This document shows positions 26,553 through 35,141 of a stretch of DNA of 64,000 bases, piece by piece. The stretch's first letter is position 1. Each line of letters opens with the position of its first letter. The DNA comes from an uncultured Parabacteroides sp. (GTDB lineage: Bacteria; Bacteroidota; Bacteroidia; Bacteroidales; Tannerellaceae): positions 1 through 64,000 of the forward strand of contig UQLN01000014.1 in assembly GCA_900541965.1 (NCBI GenBank). The letters run 5' to 3'. Made by a program: the position numbers and the translations under genes. Below the pieces are notes generated by a model. It saw only the letters and a program-made list of their open reading frames with translations. It was not told the DNA's origin and ran no database searches.

Positions 26553-28043
26553 ATGAAAAAGATATATAAATCTATCTCTGTTGCACTGGCTATGTTTACA
26601 CTTACCGCTTGTGGAAATAGCTGGCTGGACCTGAAGCCATCGGATGGAGTGGAGACTTCGGAGTCTATAACAAATTATAATGATGCTTTGACTGCTTACT
26701 ATGGAATGTATGACGGTTTGCAGGGTAACTCGACTTTCAATTCTTATTATGCAGCGCGTATGTTCTATTATGGAGATGTACGTGGAGATGATATGCAGGC
26801 AAGAGATCAGGGAATGCGTTCTTCCTCCTGCTATGAGATGAGATATACGGCGGACGATGCACCTAATATGTGGAATGTTCCTTATAATGTAATCCGTCGT
26901 GCAAACGGTCTGATTGAGTCTATCGATAATAAGCTGGTTACGGATGCTACCGATGCACAGATTGGTAAAATTTATGCAGAAGCAAAAGCCGTACGTGCAT
27001 TAGTTCATTTTGACCTTGTCCGTATTTATGCTATGCCTTATACAGCAGACAATGGCGCTTCGTTGGGTGTTCCTATTATGACTAAAAGATTGGATAGTGA
27101 TGAGTTGCCAACCCGTAATACGGTTGCTGAAGTTTATACTCAAGTTGTAAAAGACTTGACAGAGGCAATTAACAGCAACTATATGGAGACAAAGAAGAGT
27201 AATGGCTATTTTAATGTGTGGACAGCTAAATCTTTGTTATCTCGCGTTTACCTGTATATGGGTAAAAATAAGGAAGCGTTGGAACTTGCAGAAGATGTAA
27301 TTGAACATTCCGGGTATGAACTTTGGAAAAATGAAGAATATGTAGATGCATGGAACAAAGACAATGGTGCTCATACCAACGAAATGATATTCGAAATTAT
27401 CAATGAAAGCTCTGACGACTGGGCAGACCGTGAAGGTATTGCTTATTTATATAATGAAGACGGATATGCAGATGCTATTGTAACGAAAGCGTTCAGTGAT
27501 ATGCTTGGAAGCGATCCGAAAGATGTTCGTAATAAAGTGATATTGAAAGCGTCCAAAGATAAAAAACTGATTGAAAGATTCGGTGAAACCAGAGTGTTCA
27601 TAAACAAATTCCCGGCAGATAAGTCCGGAGATATGCGTTTGAATAATTTACCGGTTATCCGTTTATCTGAAGTATATTTGAATGCTGCGGAAGCTGCGGC
27701 AAAACAAAATAAGAATGATGTTGCTGCTAAATATTTGAATGCGATTGTAAAACGTGCAAATCCTGATGCTGCAACTGTTGCCGATGCGGATGCGACACTC
27801 GACCGTGTTATACTCGAACGACGCAAAGAACTGGTAGGTGAGGGACACCGCTTCTTTGATGCAATGAGAAATAATGAAACAATTGTCCGCTACACAAGCG
27901 ATGCAGACAAAGGCTTCCATTATTCGTTGAATGCCGAGTCACAGAAATTCAACCGGACATATTTCCGGGCTATTTTGCCGATACCTGTAACTGAAACGGA
28001 TGCGAATTCCAATATCGCGAAGCAGCAGAATCCAGGTTATTAA
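26553..28043 (+). CDS. SusD/RagB lipoprotein of the expressed pair
   Basis: Substrate-binding lipoprotein partner of the upstream SusC. The signal peptide ends in a lipobox (FTLTACGNSW). SusD features include AEAKAVRALVHFDLVRIYAMPY near 145, RRKELVGEGHRFFDAMRNNE and the terminal FRAILPIPVTETDANSNI. The length of 496 residues is normal. A strong terminator (28072-28111) closes the operon before the recombinase gene. The polysaccharide target cannot be told, since no glycosidase gene lies beside either switching pair. Confidence 0.95.
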   Translation: MKKIYKSISVALAMFTLTACGNSWLDLKPSDGVETSESITNYNDALTAYYGMYDGLQGNSTFNSYYAARMFYYGDVRGDDMQARDQGMRSSSCYEMRYTADDAPNMWNVPYNVIRRANGLIESIDNKLVTDATDAQIGKIYAEAKAVRALVHFDLVRIYAMPYTADNGASLGVPIMTKRLDSDELPTRNTVAEVYTQVVKDLTEAINSNYMETKKSNGYFNVWTAKSLLSRVYLYMGKNKEALELAEDVIEHSGYELWKNEEYVDAWNKDNGAHTNEMIFEIINESSDDWADREGIAYLYNEDGYADAIVTKAFSDMLGSDPKDVRNKVILKASKDKKLIERFGETRVFINKFPADKSGDMRLNNLPVIRLSEVYLNAAEAAAKQNKNDVAAKYLNAIVKRANPDAATVADADATLDRVILERRKELVGEGHRFFDAMRNNETIVRYTSDADKGFHYSLNAESQKFNRTYFRAILPIPVTETDANSNIAKQQNPGY

Positions 28044-28071
28044 ATAGTAATATTTAGTATTGCCAAATATG

Positions 28072-28111
28072 AAAGCCAACTAATTTTAAATCGATTAGTT
28101 GGCTTTTTTTT
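28072..28111 (+). terminator. terminator after susD
   Basis: AAAGCCAACTAAT (28072-28084) pairs perfectly with ATTAGTTGGCTTT (28094-28106), followed by more T. It is a strong intrinsic terminator. In the rest of 28112-28396 I see only a small ACAAAC/GTTTGT inverted repeat near 28317-28334 and no clear TAnnTTTG box before the recombinase. Confidence 0.9.
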
Positions 28112-28396
28112 GTAAATGAGCGTGTGTAGCCTTATCTCTTCTTTTTCAGTTGTATATAGAAGATGTAAGATTCTTTAAAAAGTTATCACCAATGAAAAAA
28201 TTGGAAAAATCACAGTCTTTTATTCTTCTTTGTTGTGTCTCCTGTAAATGTGTATAAATCTAAGATTTGAATAGGCTTGTGTATAAGAAAAATGAATATG
28301 GTTCTCTTGGGCTGTAACAAACTTTTTGTTTGTCTTGTATAAAATAAAGAACATATTATTGTTCCTTCGTGTTCTCATTCAGAAATTAAATGTATC

Positions 28397-29566
28397 ATGG
28401 AAAAAGTTATTTACAACTTAGTGTTCAATAGGAAGAAGCTATTGAATGCAGATGGAAAAGCTTTGATTCAGGTGGAGGCCTACCTGAACAGGCAAAAAAA
28501 GTATTTCTCAACAAAGGTGTATGTAAAACCTTGTCAGTGGGATAGCAAAAGGCGGATGGTGAAGAATCATCCGAATATGGATTCATTGAATCAATATCTT
28601 TCAGACTACGTTTCAAATTTGGAACGTAAGGAGCTGGAAATGGTTCAAAGTGGAAAATTATTTTCTTTGAGAGGATTAAAAGACAACTCGTCAAATGAGG
28701 ATATGATTTCTTTCACCGAATTTATGCATAAGGAAATTGCTCATTCCAATTTGAAGGAGTCAACCCTGAAAAATCATTTGTCCACTTTGCAGGTGTTGTC
28801 TTCCTATAAGAGGACAGTTACTTTTGACGATTTAACCTTTAACTTTCTTTGCGATTTTGAATATTATCTTTTAATGCATAAGTATCACAGGAATACGATA
28901 GCCAAACATATGAAACATTTGAAACGCTATGTAAATCTGGCTATTAACAAAGATTTGTTTGAATTGCAAAGGTATCCTTTCCGTAAGTATAAAATTAAAT
29001 ATATGGAAAGCAAGAGAGGGCATCTTACACCGGAAGAGCTGGACCAGTTAGAGTCTATAAGCCAAAGACTTCGCTCGACATTGAGAAGGGCTTTGGATAT
29101 GTTTTTGTTTAGCTGTTATACGGGGCTTCGCTTTTCTGATATTGTAAGTATAACGCGCGAAAATTTCCATATGATAGATGATAAGCTTTGGTTGATTTAT
29201 TCATCCGTTAAAACAGATGTCAGCGTGAGACTTCCTTTGTTTTTGCTCTTTGATGGCAAGGCGCGGGTTATTTATGAGGAATATATAAGGAATAATAAGA
29301 AGACATTGTTTAATGTCCCTCTTTCCTCAAATTCGAATATCAATAAGCAGTTAAAACGTATTTGTATTGTAGCCGGCATTGATAAAAAGGTTTCTTTCCA
29401 TACGGCACGTCATACAAATGCGACATTGTTATTATATAATGGAGCCAATATTACTACTGTACAGAAGTTGTTAGGACATAAAAGTGTGCGTACTACGGAA
29501 ATTTATAGTAATATTATGGATATGACGGTTGTACGTGATTTAGAGAATATCAGAGTAAAGTGGTAA
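28397..29566 (+). CDS. tyrosine recombinase (candidate DNA invertase)
   Basis: Site-specific recombinase of 389 residues. The N-terminal arm-binding region (NRKKLLNADGKALIQVEAYL) and the SAM-like core-binding domain (about 105-205) are those of Bacteroidetes integrase/invertase proteins. All catalytic residues can be seen: Arg in YTGLRFSDI, Lys in SVKTDVSVRLP, HTARH, LGHKS and the nucleophile Tyr in TTEIYSNI. No phage or transposon genes are nearby, which argues for a chromosomal invertase, not an integrase. It lies next to the SusC switch, the natural target, though the two invertons with 23-bp repeats are also possible. Confidence 0.9.
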   Translation: MEKVIYNLVFNRKKLLNADGKALIQVEAYLNRQKKYFSTKVYVKPCQWDSKRRMVKNHPNMDSLNQYLSDYVSNLERKELEMVQSGKLFSLRGLKDNSSNEDMISFTEFMHKEIAHSNLKESTLKNHLSTLQVLSSYKRTVTFDDLTFNFLCDFEYYLLMHKYHRNTIAKHMKHLKRYVNLAINKDLFELQRYPFRKYKIKYMESKRGHLTPEELDQLESISQRLRSTLRRALDMFLFSCYTGLRFSDIVSITRENFHMIDDKLWLIYSSVKTDVSVRLPLFLLFDGKARVIYEEYIRNNKKTLFNVPLSSNSNINKQLKRICIVAGIDKKVSFHTARHTNATLLLYNGANITTVQKLLGHKSVRTTEIYSNIMDMTVVRDLENIRVKW

Positions 29567-29575
29567 AATTTCTGG

Positions 29576-29612
29576 CTCGCCGGAAAGCGCCGGAGAAGAC
29601 CTTTTCGGCGAG
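29576..29612 (+). terminator. hairpin after the recombinase gene
   Basis: CTCGCCGGAAAG (29576-29587) pairs with CTTTTCGGCGAG (29601-29612) with one mismatch. No T-run follows. It starts 10 bases after the stop codon. Confidence 0.5.
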
Positions 29613-29674
29613 GCTGATTATAGTTATTTGAAAGGATATAAGAGATCGGGATTTTTGACAAAATGAAATTTAAA

Positions 29675-29695
29675 CATGCGTTATTCTAATGCATG
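29675..29695. other. 21-bp near-perfect palindrome before rarA
   Basis: CATGC-G-TTA-TTC-TAA-T-GCATG reads nearly the same on both strands, with only the two bases flanking TTA/TAA unpaired. It could be an operator for rarA or a hairpin between transcripts. Confidence 0.35.
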
Positions 29696-29811
29696 GGTGG
29701 GGTATATCTGTCTTTTTGCTATAAAAAACTGTTGTCAAACATTAAAAATGCCCATAAATTTTACACGAATTATATTTTGAAAAGTAAATAAAATATACGA
29801 CTTTTGTCTGC

Positions 29812-31086
29812 ATGATGAATCAACCGTTAGCAGAGAGATTACGTCCGAAGACGTTGGATGACTATATCGGGCAGAAGCATCTGGTAGGACAGGGAGCTGT
29901 TCTTAGAAAGATGATAGATGCCGGTCGTGTTCCTTCTTTTATATTGTGGGGACCTCCGGGAGTTGGAAAGACAACTTTGGCACAAATCATTTCAAATAAG
30001 CTGGAAGCTTCGTTTTATACATTGAGTGCGATTAGTTCGGGAGTAAAGGATGTTCGTGAAGTGATAGAAAAAGCAAAAAGTAACCGCTTTTTCAATACGG
30101 TATCTCCAATCCTGTTTATCGATGAAATCCATCGTTTTAGTAAATCGCAACAAGATTCATTGTTGAATGCCGTAGAGACGGGAGTGGTTACATTAATCGG
30201 AGCGACAACAGAAAATCCTTCATTTGAAGTGATCCGTCCTTTGTTATCACGTTGCCAGGTATATGTGTTGAAGTCGTTGGATAAAACTGATTTATTGACT
30301 TTATTGCACAAGGCAGTTACAGAAGACATCCTTCTTAAGGAAAAGAATATAATATTGAAAGAAACAGACGCCATGCTGCGCTATTCCGGAGGGGATGCGA
30401 GAAAGTTGCTGAATATATTGGAACTTGTAGTGGCTGCTGAAGAAGAATATGATAAGATTGAAATAACGGACGAAAAAGTTGTAGAGCGTTTGCAGGAAAA
30501 TCCTGCGGCGTATGATAAGGGTGGAGAGATGCATTATGACATCATATCGGCATTTATCAAATCTATACGGGGGAGTGACCCGGATGCAGCTATTTATTGG
30601 CTTGCCCGGATGGTGGCAGGAGGAGAAGACCCCGAGTTTATAGCCCGTCGTCTGGTTATTTCAGCATCTGAAGATATCGGATTAGCGAATCCGAATGCTC
30701 TTTTGCTTGCAAATGCTTGTTTTGAAGCTTTGAAAAAAATCGGTTGGCCGGAAGGGCGGATTATTTTAGCAGAAACAACAGTTTATCTGGCTTGTAGTCC
30801 TAAAAGTAATTCGGCTTATATGGCAATAAATGAGGCCTTGGATCTGGTAGAGCGTACAGGAAATCTGCCTGTCCCTCTGCATTTGCGTAATGCTCCCACA
30901 AAACTAATGGCGGAGTTGAACTACGGAAAAGACTATAAGTATGCCCACGATTATGAGAATCATTTTGTCAAACAAGATTTTCTTCCGAAAGAGATTTTGA
31001 ATAAACGGTTATGGAAAGGACAGGAAAATCCGTCAGAACAGAAGCTGATCGAGCAAATGAAACGTTTATGGGGAGATCGGTATTAA
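29812..31086 (+). CDS. rarA: replication-associated recombination protein A (RarA/MgsA)
   Basis: AAA+ ATPase related to clamp loaders that acts at stalled replication forks. The 424 residues begin with PLAERLRPKTLDDYIGQKHL. They contain Walker A GPPGVGKTT, Walker B LFIDEIHRFSKSQQD, sensor GATTENPSFEV and the C-terminal MgsA/RarA domain (ISASEDIGLANPNALLLA, PLHLRNAPTKLM). Length is typical. It stands alone, with a short CAAAAAG/CTTTTTG hairpin (31134-31151) after it. ATG 29812 or 29815 are equally good starts. Confidence 0.95.
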   Translation: MMNQPLAERLRPKTLDDYIGQKHLVGQGAVLRKMIDAGRVPSFILWGPPGVGKTTLAQIISNKLEASFYTLSAISSGVKDVREVIEKAKSNRFFNTVSPILFIDEIHRFSKSQQDSLLNAVETGVVTLIGATTENPSFEVIRPLLSRCQVYVLKSLDKTDLLTLLHKAVTEDILLKEKNIILKETDAMLRYSGGDARKLLNILELVVAAEEEYDKIEITDEKVVERLQENPAAYDKGGEMHYDIISAFIKSIRGSDPDAAIYWLARMVAGGEDPEFIARRLVISASEDIGLANPNALLLANACFEALKKIGWPEGRIILAETTVYLACSPKSNSAYMAINEALDLVERTGNLPVPLHLRNAPTKLMAELNYGKDYKYAHDYENHFVKQDFLPKEILNKRLWKGQENPSEQKLIEQMKRLWGDRY

Positions 31087-31133
31087 CTGACACAGAAAAG
31101 CTCTACTTGTGGATAAAAAGTTATAAAAAGAAG

Positions 31134-31151
31134 CAAAAAGATAGCTTTTTG
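31134..31151 (+). terminator. short hairpin after rarA
   Basis: CAAAAAG (31134-31140) and CTTTTTG (31145-31151) pair perfectly around ATAG. It is a weak terminator candidate. Confidence 0.4.
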
Positions 31152-31262
31152 ATAAGAATTTTCCATTTTAAGGCTTTGCTTTATTAATTAAATCCGTACA
31201 TTAGCCGCACTTTTTTGAAAAATGCGTTACTTAAATTATATAACATTAAAAAAGACATTGGT

Positions 31263-32330
31263 ATGAAGAAGCACAATTTTTCTGCAGGTCCCTCTATCCT
31301 GAGTGAGTTTACAATTAAGAATACTGCAGCAGCAGTAGAAAATTTTGCAGGAACAGGGTTGTCAATTCTTGAAGTTTCTCACAGAGGAAAAGAATTTGTT
31401 GCCGTCAATGATGAAGCGCGTGCGTTGATTAAAGAGTTGCTGGACGTACCGGCTGGTTATGAAGTCGTATTTATGGGTGGTGGTGCAAGTATGCAGTTCT
31501 GTATGGTTCCTTATAACCTGTTAAATAAAAAAGCATCTTATCTGGATACGGGTACATGGGCATCCAATGCGATTAAAGAGGCTAAATTATTTGGAGAAGT
31601 AGAAGTTGTTGCTTCCTCTAAAGATGCAAACTATACTTATATTCCTAAAGGATATTCAATCGCAGAAGATTCTGATTATTTCCATTTTACTTCCAACAAT
31701 ACGATTTATGGAACTGAAATGCGTAATGACCCGGATGTAAAACAACGTTTGGTTGCTGACATGTCTTCTGATATTTTCTCTCGTCCGATTGATATTTCCA
31801 AATATGATATTATCTATGCTGGTGCACAGAAAAACCTGGCTCCTGCAGGTGTAACACTGGCTATCGTACGTGTGGATGCACTTGGACATGTAGACCGTCC
31901 TATCCCTACTATGCTGAATTACAATACGCATATTAAGAAAGATTCTATGTTCAATACACCTCCTGTATTGCCTATCTATTCTGCTTTGCAAACATTGAAA
32001 TGGTATAAGGAACAGGGTGGTATTGCTGCAATGGAAAAGAAAGATAAAGAAAATGCAGCTATCCTGTATGATGAAATCGACCGTAACAAACTGTTTAAAG
32101 GTACTGTTGCCCCGGAAGACCGTTCCATTATGAATGTATGCTTTGTGATGAATGAAGAATACAAGGAGCTGGAAGATGAATTCAGCAAGTTTGCTGCTGC
32201 TGCCGGTATGGTTGGTATTAAGGGTCACCGTTCTGTCGGTGGTTTCCGTGCTTCTCTGTATAACGCAATGCCGAAGAGCAGCGTAGAAGCTTTGATTGCA
32301 TGTATGAAAGAATTTGAAAAGAATCATTGA
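31263..32330 (+). CDS. serC: phosphoserine aminotransferase (SerC)
   Basis: PLP enzyme that makes phosphoserine from 3-phosphohydroxypyruvate in serine synthesis; it can also serve pyridoxal phosphate synthesis. The protein starts MKKHNFSAGPSILSEF, the invariant SerC opening, so ATG 31263 is used and not the frame start at 31215. The PLP-binding lysine is in YAGAQKNLAPAGV. VEALIACMKEFEKNH ends the protein. At 355 residues it is of family length. It is followed two bases later by serA, forming the usual Bacteroidetes serine operon. Confidence 0.96.
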   Translation: MKKHNFSAGPSILSEFTIKNTAAAVENFAGTGLSILEVSHRGKEFVAVNDEARALIKELLDVPAGYEVVFMGGGASMQFCMVPYNLLNKKASYLDTGTWASNAIKEAKLFGEVEVVASSKDANYTYIPKGYSIAEDSDYFHFTSNNTIYGTEMRNDPDVKQRLVADMSSDIFSRPIDISKYDIIYAGAQKNLAPAGVTLAIVRVDALGHVDRPIPTMLNYNTHIKKDSMFNTPPVLPIYSALQTLKWYKEQGGIAAMEKKDKENAAILYDEIDRNKLFKGTVAPEDRSIMNVCFVMNEEYKELEDEFSKFAAAAGMVGIKGHRSVGGFRASLYNAMPKSSVEALIACMKEFEKNH

Positions 32331-32332
32331 TT

Positions 32333-33256
32333 ATGGCAAAAGTATTAGTAGCAACAGATAAACCTTTTGCTCCGATAGCAGTGAAAGGTATCCGTGAAGT
32401 GGTGGAAGGTGCAGGCGATGAACTTGTTCTTCTTGAAAAATATACTTCAAAAGCTGAATTGCTGGATGCAGTTAAAAATGTAGATGCAATTATTATCCGT
32501 AGTGATATTATAGATACGGAAGTATTGGATGCTGCAAAGCAATTAAAAATAGTAGTTCGTGCAGGTGCCGGCTACGACAATGTAGATTTGGCTGCCGCTA
32601 CGGCGCATAATGTATGCGTGATGAATACCCCGGGACAAAATTCCAATGCTGTTGCCGAATTGGTTTTCGGTATGCTGGTAATGGCTGTCCGTAATTTCTA
32701 TAACGGAACTTCCGGAACAGAATTGATGGGTAAGAAATTAGGTATCCATGCCTACGGAAACGTAGGACGCAATGTAGCCCGTGTTGCAAAAGGTTTTGGA
32801 ATGGAGATTTATGCATTCGATCCTTTCTGCCCGAAAGAAGTAATCGAAAAAGACGGAGTGAAAGCTGTCGCTTCAGTAGAAGAGTTGTATTCGACTTGTA
32901 ATGTAATTTCTTTGCATATTCCGGCTACTGCTGAAACAAAGAACTCTATCAATTATGCTTTGGTGAACAAGATGCCTAAAGGTGGAGTTTTAGTTAATAC
33001 CGCTCGTAAAGAGGTAATCAACGAAGCTGAATTGATTAAGTTGATGGAAGAACGTGCAGACCTGAAATATGTAACAGATATTATGCCTGCCGCCAACGAA
33101 GAGTTTGTTTCCAAATTTGCCGGCCGTTATTTCTCTACACCGAAAAAGATGGGTGCACAAACAGCAGAAGCTAATATTAATGCAGGTATTGCTGCCGCTA
33201 AACAGATTGAAGGCTTCTTGAAAGAGGGTATCGAAAAGTTCCGCGTAAATAAATAA
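32333..33256 (+). CDS. serA: D-3-phosphoglycerate dehydrogenase (SerA, short form)
   Basis: NAD-dependent oxidation of 3-phosphoglycerate, the first step of serine synthesis. The 307 residues include the substrate-binding RAGAGYDNVDLAAAT and the Rossmann loop LGIHAYGNVGRNVARVA. The catalytic region is VLVNTARKEVINEAEL. The C-terminal ACT regulatory domain of the long E. coli type is absent, so feedback by serine through that domain is not expected. ATG 32333 lies just past the serC stop. A terminator hairpin follows at 33276-33326. Confidence 0.94.
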   Translation: MAKVLVATDKPFAPIAVKGIREVVEGAGDELVLLEKYTSKAELLDAVKNVDAIIIRSDIIDTEVLDAAKQLKIVVRAGAGYDNVDLAAATAHNVCVMNTPGQNSNAVAELVFGMLVMAVRNFYNGTSGTELMGKKLGIHAYGNVGRNVARVAKGFGMEIYAFDPFCPKEVIEKDGVKAVASVEELYSTCNVISLHIPATAETKNSINYALVNKMPKGGVLVNTARKEVINEAELIKLMEERADLKYVTDIMPAANEEFVSKFAGRYFSTPKKMGAQTAEANINAGIAAAKQIEGFLKEGIEKFRVNK

Positions 33257-33275
33257 ACAGTATATCCTTTTATCA

Positions 33276-33326
33276 AAGTCCGTAGAAATACCTCATGTAA
33301 TTCATTGTGTTTCTACGGACTTCCTT
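33276..33326 (+). terminator. terminator between serA and the DUF1015 gene
   Basis: AAGTCCGTAGAAA (33276-33288) and TTTCTACGGACTT (33310-33322) pair perfectly, then CCTTTT. It probably lowers, but may not abolish, read-through to the DUF1015 gene. Confidence 0.75.
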
Positions 33327-33359
33327 TTAAATTAGTAACATAAAAAACACAGAATAGTT

Positions 33360-34607
33360 ATGGCAAAAATAAAACCTTTTAAGGGTGTCCGCCCTCCGAA
33401 AGATTTAGTAGAACAAGTAGTTTCTCGTCCTTATGATGTTTTGAACTCAGAAGAAGCCCGCGAAGAAGCCAAAGGAAATGAAAAATCATTATACCATATC
33501 ATAAAACCGGAAATTGATTTTCCGGTTGGAACCGACGAACATGATCCTGCTGTTTATCTGAAAGCTGCTGAGAACTTCCAAATGTTCCAGGAAAAGAGCT
33601 GGCTGGTACAGGATAAAAAAGAATGTTACTATGTTTATGCACAAACGATGAACGGCAAGACGCAGTTTGGTCTGGTTGTCGGTGCATATGTTCCTGATTA
33701 CACAAACGGCACAATCAAGAAACATGAATTGACCCGCCGTGATAAGGAAGAAGACCGTATGAAACATGTGCGTGTGAATAATGCCAATATAGAACCGGTG
33801 TTTTTTGCTTATCCAGACAATGCAGAATTGGATAAAATTGTTGCTAAATATACCGCACGTAAGCCTGAATATGATTTCGTGGCAAAAGACGACGGCTTCG
33901 GACATACTTTCTGGATTATTGACGAAGATGCGGATATTGCACGTATTACCGAATTATTTGAAGGAATGCCTGCCCTTTATATTGCCGACGGACATCACCG
34001 TTCGGCTGCTGCTGCTTTAGTAGGTGCTGAAAAAGCCAGCCAGAATCCGAATCATCGTGGTGACGAAGAATATAACTATTTCATGGCTGTTTGTTTCCCG
34101 GCAAACCAGTTGACAATTATCGATTACAACCGGGTGGTAAAGGATTTGAACGGACTGTCCGAAGATGAATTTCTGGCTAAGTTGGCGAAGAATTTTGTTG
34201 TGGAAGAAAAGGGTACCGGTATTTATCAACCGGCAGGGCTTCATAATTTCTCTCTTTATTTAGGTGGAAAATGGTATTCTCTGACTGCTAAAGAGGGTAC
34301 TTACAATGATAATGACCCAATAGGTGTACTGGATGTTACGATTTCTTCTAATTTGATATTAGATGAAGTCTTAGGCATTAAAGACCTTCGTTCCGACAAG
34401 CGTATCGATTTCGTTGGCGGTATTCGCGGTTTGGGTGAACTGAAACGGCGGGTGGATAGCGGCGAAATGAAAGTGGCTTTGGCTCTTTATCCTGTTACCA
34501 TGAAGCAGTTGATGGATATCGCTGATACCGGTAATATTATGCCTCCTAAAACAACTTGGTTTGAACCGAAACTTCGTTCCGGACTTGTAATACATAAGTT
34601 GGATTAA
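33360..34607 (+). CDS. DUF1015-family protein
   Basis: Cytoplasmic protein of 415 residues, function not established. Family hallmarks are KPFKGVRPPKDLVEQVVSRP at the start, the central ALYIADGHHRSAAAALVG, and the ending SGLVIHKLD. Members commonly sit beside serC-serA in Bacteroidetes and clostridia, which hints at a role tied to serine or phosphoserine metabolism. Here it follows serA by about 100 bases with a terminator between them. It is intact and of normal length. Confidence 0.88.
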   Translation: MAKIKPFKGVRPPKDLVEQVVSRPYDVLNSEEAREEAKGNEKSLYHIIKPEIDFPVGTDEHDPAVYLKAAENFQMFQEKSWLVQDKKECYYVYAQTMNGKTQFGLVVGAYVPDYTNGTIKKHELTRRDKEEDRMKHVRVNNANIEPVFFAYPDNAELDKIVAKYTARKPEYDFVAKDDGFGHTFWIIDEDADIARITELFEGMPALYIADGHHRSAAAALVGAEKASQNPNHRGDEEYNYFMAVCFPANQLTIIDYNRVVKDLNGLSEDEFLAKLAKNFVVEEKGTGIYQPAGLHNFSLYLGGKWYSLTAKEGTYNDNDPIGVLDVTISSNLILDEVLGIKDLRSDKRIDFVGGIRGLGELKRRVDSGEMKVALALYPVTMKQLMDIADTGNIMPPKTTWFEPKLRSGLVIHKLD

Positions 34608-34623
34608 ACGATTCAGATAAAAT

Positions 34624-34664
34624 AAAAAAGCTATCTTTCAAAATGAAGATAGCTTTTTTATTTT
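34624..34664 (+). terminator. terminator after the DUF1015 gene
   Basis: AAAAAAGCTATCTT (34624-34637) and AAGATAGCTTTTTT (34646-34659) pair perfectly, with more T after. Likely bidirectional, also serving the minus-strand gene upstream of it. Confidence 0.9.
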
Positions 34665-34675
34665 ATAATAGAAAT

Positions 34676-35066
34676 TGCTTCGTAGGCGTGCGAAAGGGTT
34701 TTACAGTGCTGTTTTATGTCTCCGCTAGTGAACGAAGAGGCTTTACAGTGCTGTTTTATGTCTCCGCTAGTGAACGAAGAGGCTTTACAGTGCTGTTTTA
34801 TGTCTCCGCTGGTGAACGAAGAGGCTTTGCAGTGCTGTTTTATGTCTCCGCTGGTGAACGAAGAGGCTTTACAGCACTGTTTGAAGCCTTCGCTGATGAG
34901 CGAATCGATTTTACAGTACTGTTTTATGGCTTCGCTGGCGAGCGGGGGTATCAAACAGTGATGTATCCTGCTTTCGCTCGCCAGCGAAATGAAAATGCGG
35001 TGCTGTTTTCTGATATTGCTTGTGAGCGAAGCTGTTTTACAGCACTGCATCCTGCTATTGTATACC
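34676..35066. repeat. tandem array of 42-bp units with paired palindromes
   Basis: About nine units with a fixed 42-bp period; the TTACAG mark falls at 34701, 34743, 34785, 34827, 34869, 34911 and on to 35037. Each unit has two palindromic cores 21 bases apart, one like ACAGTRCTGT and one like TTCGCTNGTGARCGAA. The first four copies are nearly identical and the later ones have diverged. Because 42 is a multiple of three, long frames stay open on both strands, but their repeated peptides look like no protein. The array separates two convergent genes. Function is unknown. Confidence 0.85.
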
Positions 35067-35141
35067 TCCGGAGAGATAAATCAGATGAATCGAATGCGGT
35101 CGGCAATCGAAGATCTGCCTTAGCTAATACGCCAACCTTTT

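Noticed and set aside
28600..28630. AGACTACGTTTC inside the recombinase gene, like the inverton repeat arm
   Set aside because: The match is only about 10 bases, lies within codons and has no inverted partner nearby.
28397..29566. The recombinase as an integrase of a mobile element inserted at this site
   Set aside because: No attachment-site duplication, transfer, phage or cargo genes are visible around it, while an obvious inversion target is adjacent.
31656..32327. 223-residue open frame antisense to serC
   Set aside because: It is a shadow of a strongly supported gene, with F/I/H-rich composition.
34676..35066. CRISPR array
   Set aside because: The units are direct tandem copies without unique spacers, and no cas genes are present.
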